A stretch of 64,000 bases of DNA from the NCBI RefSeq assembly GCF_004114915.1, contig NZ_CP022219.1:1642501-1706500 (forward strand). Direction: 5' to 3'. The notes under the pieces are model-generated. The model did no database searches. It was not told where the DNA came from and saw only the letters and a list, made by a program, of their open reading frames with translations. This document shows positions 59,998 to 64,000 of the stretch, piece after piece. How positions within the stretch are numbered: position 1 is the stretch's first letter; each line of letters begins with the position of its first letter. Source of the DNA: Bradyrhizobium guangxiense (GTDB taxonomy: Bacteria > Pseudomonadota > Alphaproteobacteria > Rhizobiales > Xanthobacteraceae). A program made the translations under genes and the position numbers.

Positions 59998-60255
59998 TCA
60001 CGTTGCAAGGGCTGTCGGAACCGTCGCGGCCTTGCATTTGCCGGGGCCTTTCTGGACCGCTGCGCCGCCGCTCACGCCGTCGGTGCGATGGTCGCCGAGC
60101 GTCGTTGCAGCCGAGGCCAGAACAAGCGACATCACGACGGCACAGATTGTCCCGATCGCCAGCGCGGCGGTTCTGGATTTGAGATTTCCGCGCCTGAAAT
60201 TCTTGAAATCGGAGGTCTTGGCTTCGGAAGCGTCGGATTGGAAGAAAGAATTCAT
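59998..60255 (-). CDS. Small membrane protein of unknown function
   Basis: 85 residues. A basic N-terminal part (SEAKTSDFKNFRRGNLKSRT) precedes one hydrophobic helix (AALAIGTICAVVMSLVLASA). A short Gly- and Ala-rich tail follows. No domain is recognised. GAGGA lies 7 bp before the ATG at 60255. Only 2 bp separate it from the upstream small gene and 71 bp from mddA, so it is in one operon with them. Confidence 0.65.
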   Translation of the reverse strand: MNSFFQSDASEAKTSDFKNFRRGNLKSRTAALAIGTICAVVMSLVLASAATTLGDHRTDGVSGGAAVQKGPGKCKAATVPTALAT

Positions 60256-60257
60256 GA

Positions 60258-60506
60258 CTATGTCCTCGAGTTGAAACTGTTGCCGGGAATGCAAATCGTC
60301 TGATGATGAAGCGCGTCTCGAACCGTGCCATCACCGCTCGCCGTGGCCCCGCCGCAACCCTTCGCGAACTGCATTGCGGCCTTCTCGCGGTTCGCCAGCA
60401 TGCTGGCGACAGACTGATTGATGAGTCGGCGAAGCCGCAGCAGGATGCCGGCGAGATATCGCTGTGAGGGGCTCAGTGCGGGCGGCGCCTGAGACTGAAT
60501 GGACAT
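60258..60506 (-). CDS. Small protein of unknown function
   Basis: 82 residues; no domain recognised. A helical basic middle (RYLAGILLRLRRLINQSVASMLANRE) is followed by a Gly-rich end. AAAGGA lies 7 bp before the ATG at 60506. It is 52 bp after the DUF4242 gene and 2 bp before the next small gene. Coupling and ribosome site support a real gene, but it has no assigned role. Confidence 0.6.
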   Translation of the reverse strand: MSIQSQAPPALSPSQRYLAGILLRLRRLINQSVASMLANREKAAMQFAKGCGGATASGDGTVRDALHHQTICIPGNSFNSRT

Positions 60507-60558
60507 TTCTTTATCCTTTCACGGCAGCACGAGTTGAGGCGCCGCCCGCGCCGATCTG

Positions 60559-60864
60559 CTATTCGGCGGCGGCCGTCTGCGGGGTGGGATCGCTGCGAAC
60601 GACCACGGTCGTGGCGACCTTGTAGAATTCCTCACCCGGCATGCCGACGCGTCGTGCATGCTCGCGGATCGACTCCCCGTCGCGCGCTTCATAGATGCAG
60701 AAGGTGCCGATGCGGCCGTCAGCCTCATGGACCACATAGCTGCGGATCCAGCGAACGCGGTCGGACATCTGCTCGTTGCCGATCTGCGCGGACTTCGCGC
60801 CTGCGGCTTCCAGTTCGCTCAGGTTTGCCCAGGCGCTTGGGCGGCGAATGACATAGAGTTCCAT
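60559..60864 (-). CDS. DUF4242 family protein
   Basis: 101-residue ferredoxin-like-fold protein of the DUF4242 (SCO4226) group, members of which bind nickel. Characteristic are the opening MELYVIRRPSAW, then VRWIRSYVVHEADGRIGTFCIYEA and the ending region MPGEEFYKVATTVV. TGAGGAGA precedes the ATG. It is the first gene of the mddA operon and is divergent from the winged-helix/TPR regulator at 61013. Confidence 0.8.
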   Translation of the reverse strand: MELYVIRRPSAWANLSELEAAGAKSAQIGNEQMSDRVRWIRSYVVHEADGRIGTFCIYEARDGESIREHARRVGMPGEEFYKVATTVVVRSDPTPQTAAAE

Positions 60865-60945
60865 AAGGCGTCTCCTCAGGGTTGATGCCAGTCGGTCGTG
60901 ACCGAAGGCCGTGAGGAGCTATAGGCGCCGCCGGCGCTGATCGTC

Positions 60946-60987
60946 CTGACCGGGGCCTGATCATTGCCTGATCCTTGTCTGAACCTT
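60946..60987. promoter_or_regulatory. Tandem 11-bp CTGA repeats between regulator and mddA operon
   Basis: GCCTGATCATT (60955-60965), GCCTGATCCTT (60966-60976) and GTCTGAACCTT (60977-60987) are consecutive 11-bp units; a fourth CTGA lies at 60946-60949, again 11 bp earlier. OmpR/PhoB-type winged helices bind such 11-bp-period direct repeats. The site lies 25 bp upstream of the regulator start. Confidence 0.6.
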
Positions 60988-61012
60988 TTCCGCCTCCCCT
61001 GGACATAACGAT

Positions 61013-62806
61013 ATGACCCTCAGGTTTGGACCCTTCGAGCTCGACGAAGCGGGCCGCGCGCTTCTTCACGCGCAGCGGGAAGTCGCGTTGCAGCCGCGTG
61101 TGTTCGATCTGCTGGTCTACCTGACGCGGAACCGGGACCGGGTCGTCACCAAGGAAGAGCTGCTCGATGCCCTCTGGCCTGACGTAACCGTCACCGACAA
61201 TTCCTTGCAGCGGGCGGTCAGCATGCTGCGTGGGGTGCTGCGCAGGGGCGGCATGGATAGCGCCATCCGGAACATGCCGGGCAGGGGATATCGCTTCTGC
61301 ATCGACGGCGTATCGGAGCCGCGGGTTGCCGCTCTCGAGACCACGGACGAGCAAGCCCCGGACCTGCGGGCGCAGGCGCAACGCGCGACTGCCGCGCAAG
61401 CCTGGGACGACGCCGCAGCGCTGTTCGAGGCGGCCGATCCCGTCCAACCGCTTGATGGCGCCGACTTGCACCAATGGGCGCTGGCCTTGCAGTGCACCGG
61501 CAGGGCCGATGCAGCCTTGCCTCTGTTGGCTCGTGCAGTCGCCGCCCATACCAGGGCGGGCAACGTGCCGCTGGCTGTCGTCGACGCCGTCACGCTCTCC
61601 GGCTTGCACTTCGAGCGCGGCCAGGCGGCGATTGCCAAGGGTTGGCTGGCCCGCGCGGAGGATTGGGCCTCTGACATCGAGGATCCCGCCACGACTGCGC
61701 TAACTCTCTGGATGAAGTCGAAAGTCGCCGCGTTCGACGGCGAGCCTGAACAGGCGCTTTCGCTGGCCGATATCGCCTACAGCACGGTCCGGCACAAGGA
61801 CGCCGTTGGCATCGAGGCCCTGAGCCTTGCTTATCGCGGGTTCTACCGGCTCTGTCTGGGCGATACGCGCGCAGGACTGGCGGATCAGGACCTCGCCGCT
61901 GCGATGGCGCTTTCCAGCGGCGATATCGATCCGATCGTCGGAGGCATCCTCTACTGCAACATCCTTTGGGCGGCGCGGATGTTCGGAGATTGGGCGAGGG
62001 CGGACCAGTGGACGCTGGGCTATCAGAAGTATTGCTCCGAGAGCGGGATGGAATTGACCGGCTCCTGCCAGCTTCATCGCTCGGAAGTCCTTGGCGTCAG
62101 GGGCTCGCTTGGTGAAGCCTTGTCGCGCATTCAGGATTCGTTGGCACGGCTGACCAGCGATGCACCATGGGCGATCGGCGATGCCAATCGCGTGCTGGCT
62201 GATGTCCAGGCTGCGATCGGCAATGACGACGCCGCGCTCGAAGCCTACGAAAAGGCCTATGCCCTCGGCTGGTGCCCGGAGCCCGGCCGCGCCATGCTCT
62301 TGCTGGAACGTGGCGAGGCAGAAGCGGCCTACACCAGTCTCGAACGCAGCTTGATCGGAAAGACCTGGTGGACCTTGCAGCGGCGAGGAATATTGTTCGC
62401 GCATCTGGCGCTCGCCGCCGCGCATACAGGCCGTCATGAACAGGCCCGGGAGCTGATCGAAGAGCTTTCCGGAAGTCCGGACCGCTGGCCGATGCCGTCG
62501 ATCCGGGCATTGACGAACGAAGCGCAATCGGTTCTTGCCGATGCGCGCGACGATTACGACTCTGCCCTGCGGCATCTGCACCTGGCCCGGCAACTGTGGT
62601 CGAGCATCGACGGGCGAGTGCAGGCCGTCAGGCTGAGACTCCGTATCGCGAAGCTGCAATTGGCGCATGATGACGTTCGAGGGGCTTCAGCGGAAATTCA
62701 CGCCGCCCAGCTGGTGGCGGGCGAACTGGGCTCGCGGAAGTTCGAGGCTGCCTGTGCGGTCTTGCGGCGCGAGGTCGAGACGCGAACGACGGGACGTGCT
62801 GCCTAG
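61013..62806 (+). CDS. Winged-helix regulator with TPR-like C-terminus (CadC/OmpR type, no membrane helix)
   Basis: 597-residue regulator. Residues 1-100 form an OmpR/PhoB-type winged helix (LRFGPFELDEAGRALLHAQR, VVTKEELLDALWPDVTVTDN, SLQRAVSMLRGVL, GRGYRF). The remaining 490 residues are an alpha-helical repeat domain of TPR/MalT-like character, rich in Ala and Leu (ALPLLARAVAAHTRAGN, ALEAYEKAYALGW). No membrane helix is seen, unlike CadC. It is divergent from the DUF4242-mddA set, with 11-bp repeats between them. Confidence 0.88.
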   Translation: MTLRFGPFELDEAGRALLHAQREVALQPRVFDLLVYLTRNRDRVVTKEELLDALWPDVTVTDNSLQRAVSMLRGVLRRGGMDSAIRNMPGRGYRFCIDGVSEPRVAALETTDEQAPDLRAQAQRATAAQAWDDAAALFEAADPVQPLDGADLHQWALALQCTGRADAALPLLARAVAAHTRAGNVPLAVVDAVTLSGLHFERGQAAIAKGWLARAEDWASDIEDPATTALTLWMKSKVAAFDGEPEQALSLADIAYSTVRHKDAVGIEALSLAYRGFYRLCLGDTRAGLADQDLAAAMALSSGDIDPIVGGILYCNILWAARMFGDWARADQWTLGYQKYCSESGMELTGSCQLHRSEVLGVRGSLGEALSRIQDSLARLTSDAPWAIGDANRVLADVQAAIGNDDAALEAYEKAYALGWCPEPGRAMLLLERGEAEAAYTSLERSLIGKTWWTLQRRGILFAHLALAAAHTGRHEQARELIEELSGSPDRWPMPSIRALTNEAQSVLADARDDYDSALRHLHLARQLWSSIDGRVQAVRLRLRIAKLQLAHDDVRGASAEIHAAQLVAGELGSRKFEAACAVLRREVETRTTGRAA

Positions 62807-63008
62807 CCGCCGCCCGTGATCGGTGTCCCGCCTGTGCGACGACGCGTGATTGTCTTGTGCGGTCCAACTGGCGCCACCGCGTGCTCTGGCGTTCCGTCCG
62901 TTGATATGGATCAAGGCTGCTCCAGCCTTCCGGCTTTCGATGGGTGCGACTGTAATCAGCACCCGTTGCGTTGATGGCGGCGCGACGGCAGCAGCGGAAG
63001 TCCCGACA

Positions 63009-63422
63009 ATGAAAATCAAATTGTCAGCCGTCGCGATGCTCGCGATGATCGCTTCCGAACCGTCGCAAGCCGCAGCGCTCACCGAGGCCGAGGCGACGTT
63101 CCTCGACCAACTCGTCATCGCATCCGTGGTGCTCGAACAGCGATGCGACGGTTACGAGGTCGACGGCAGCGGCAGCGTTCAGCTCGGCGCCCGGCTGCTC
63201 GGCAGCCCCGATGCCGCCATGGCCATGATCGACGCCTATGCCGCGGCCATCAAGGCCCGCGACGGCGAGAGCTACGATCCCGGCAAGTTCCGTCCGGAGG
63301 TGGCGGATGCGGCCGCCAGGACATTCAGGCGCGTCCGGACCGACCTGATCAGAAACCCGAACCGGGCCTGTGCCGAATATGGCGAGGCAAGCACAGATCG
63401 CGGGCTCTTGAGACGGTACTGA
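63009..63422 (+). CDS. Exported protein of unknown function
   Basis: 137 residues. The N-terminal signal peptide KIKLSAVAMLAMIASEPSQAAA is followed by a helical mature part with two cysteines (QRCDGYEV and NRACAEYG). No domain is recognised. The ATG at 63009 is used because the signal peptide starts there; the frame is open further upstream without support. Confidence 0.7.
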   Translation: MKIKLSAVAMLAMIASEPSQAAALTEAEATFLDQLVIASVVLEQRCDGYEVDGSGSVQLGARLLGSPDAAMAMIDAYAAAIKARDGESYDPGKFRPEVADAAARTFRRVRTDLIRNPNRACAEYGEASTDRGLLRRY

Positions 63423-63538
63423 GCGGTCTGTTGCGCGTCTTGGCTTGCTGCAGCGCGACTGGTCTACGCGGTAGGTGGCCTCTGCAAGGACGATGAGAGT
63501 TGAGCTCACGGAGAGTTCCCGGCGGTCTGCGCGCACGC

Positions 63539-63680
63539 CTCGTCCTTCAAGACGACCGCTTCGCGGTCTCCTCAGGATGAGGCTAAGCTGCATCGCAGCT
63601 CGTCGCAACTTACTGCCGTGCACTCGGTCCTCATCCTGAGGAGCCCGCCTAAGGCGGGCATCTCGAAGGATGGCTGCAGG
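63539..63680. repeat. Second Bradyrhizobium intergenic repeat family (TCATCCTGAGGAG type)
   Basis: CGTCCTTCAAGACG...CTCCTCAGGATGAGG pairs with CCTCATCCTGAGGAG...TCTCGAAGGATGG. Inner palindrome GCCCGCCTAAGGCGGGC is at the right end. This is the common repeat ending CTCGAAGGATG found in Bradyrhizobium and Rhodopseudomonas. It fills most of a 386-bp gap that has no gene. Confidence 0.75.
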
Positions 63681-63759
63681 AAATAAACGCTTAACGCGAT
63701 GGCGCGCGGCTCAAGCGGGACGGGGCGAAGCTAACGCCGGACGCTATCGACTGATCTTA

Positions 63760-63788
63760 TTGACAATCGAGGGGCAGGTTGTACCACA
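63760..63788 (+). promoter_or_regulatory. Candidate sigma-70 promoter for the dehydratase gene
   Basis: TTGACA at 63760-63765 matches the -35 consensus; a weak -10 (TACCAC or ACCACA, near 63782-63788) follows at 16-17 bp spacing. This would leave a short leader before the ATG at 63809. Confidence 0.35.
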
Positions 63789-63808
63789 ATGAGAGCTTAG
63801 GGAGCAGC

Positions 63809-64000
63809 ATGATGACGAGTGGTTTGCGCAAGGGTCTGACGAGCTATGGCGATGCCGGCTTCTCGCTGTTCCTGCGCAAGGCGTTCATCAAGGCCATGGG
63901 CTATTCCGACGACGCGCTGGAGCGCCCGATCGTCGGCATCACCAACACCTATAGCGACTACAATCCCTGCCACGGCAACGTCCCGCAGATCATCGAAGCC
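63809..64000 (+). CDS. IlvD/Edd family dehydratase, N-terminal part
   Basis: The gene runs off the right edge; 64 codons are visible. The start MMTSGLRKGLTSYGDAGFSL leads into KAFIKAMGYSDDALERPIVG and ITNTYSDYNPCHGNVPQIIEA. The latter has the first Fe-S cysteine (PCH) of the dihydroxy-acid/sugar-acid dehydratase family. It may be dihydroxy-acid dehydratase or a sugar-acid dehydratase such as arabonate dehydratase. GGGAG lies upstream of ATGs at 63809 and 63812; either can be the start. Confidence 0.85.
   Translation, partial: MMTSGLRKGLTSYGDAGFSLFLRKAFIKAMGYSDDALERPIVGITNTYSDYNPCHGNVPQIIEA

Noticed and set aside
63539..63680. Possible small RNA or CRISPR-like repeat near the right end
   Set aside because: A single copy of a known type of dispersed palindromic repeat; no repeat-spacer periodicity.

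Overview
The window is high-GC chromosomal DNA of a Bradyrhizobium-type alphaproteobacterium. Three things point there: a fixGHIS cbb3-oxidase assembly operon; a nitrate assimilation block ordered nrtABC-narK-globin-flavoprotein-nasC, as I recall from B. diazoefficiens; and several copies of the intergenic repeat bounded by GTCATTCCGGGG and CCCCGGAATGAC. Genus is inferred from gene content, not from an rRNA. I saw no tRNA, rRNA, CRISPR array, IS element or prophage.

Layout. 1-3.4 kb: end of fixG, then fixH, fixI, fixS. 3.4-12.3 kb: MFS exporter, exported cupin, an orphan secreted peptide, peroxiredoxin-like protein, LysR/SDR pair, patatin phospholipase, MpaB-like oxygenase, glycogen synthase. 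12.5-21.5 kb: CoA-transferase, a five-gene family-5 (dipeptide-type) ABC transporter, zinc alcohol dehydrogenase, isocitrate/isopropylmalate-type dehydrogenase. 21.5-28 kb: small exported protein, enoyl-CoA hydratase, an overlapping LysR-XRE regulator pair, CcdA, HWE histidine kinase. 28-35.4 kb: DctPQM TRAP transporter, serine hydrolase, intradiol dioxygenase, LysR and NmrA-like reductase. 35.4-48 kb: nitrogen block (PP2C-kinase fusion and nitrite channel on the minus strand; nrtABC, narK, globin, flp, nasC on the plus strand). 48-59 kb: two SMP-30 lactonases, aldo/keto reductase, EamA transporter, zinc dehydrogenase, Lrp regulator divergent from a homodimeric E1 2-oxoacid dehydrogenase, aldehyde dehydrogenase, uronate dehydrogenase. 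59-63 kb: methanethiol methyltransferase operon with a divergent winged-helix/TPR regulator. The right edge holds the start of an IlvD/Edd dehydratase.

The most coherent system is nitrate assimilation. NrtABC and NarK import nitrate. NasC reduces it, probably with electrons from the flavoprotein, and the globin probably handles nitric oxide. The nitrite channel and the kinase/phosphatase sit back to back with nrtA. No nitrite reductase and no nasS/nasT lie in the window.

The nrtA and narK upstream regions share an aligned architecture: a TTGTGCGNCGCACA palindrome, a GCGGAA(A)CAGCCCTGC block, and a -24/-12 sigma-54 element, all at matching spacings. Each predicted leader also carries two hexaloop hairpins with A at loop position 1 and G at position 4, the signature of RNA targets of ANTAR antiterminators such as NasT. 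The second notable signal is a run of 11-bp-period CTGA repeats between the winged-helix/TPR regulator and the mddA operon. Both are predictions from the sequence alone.
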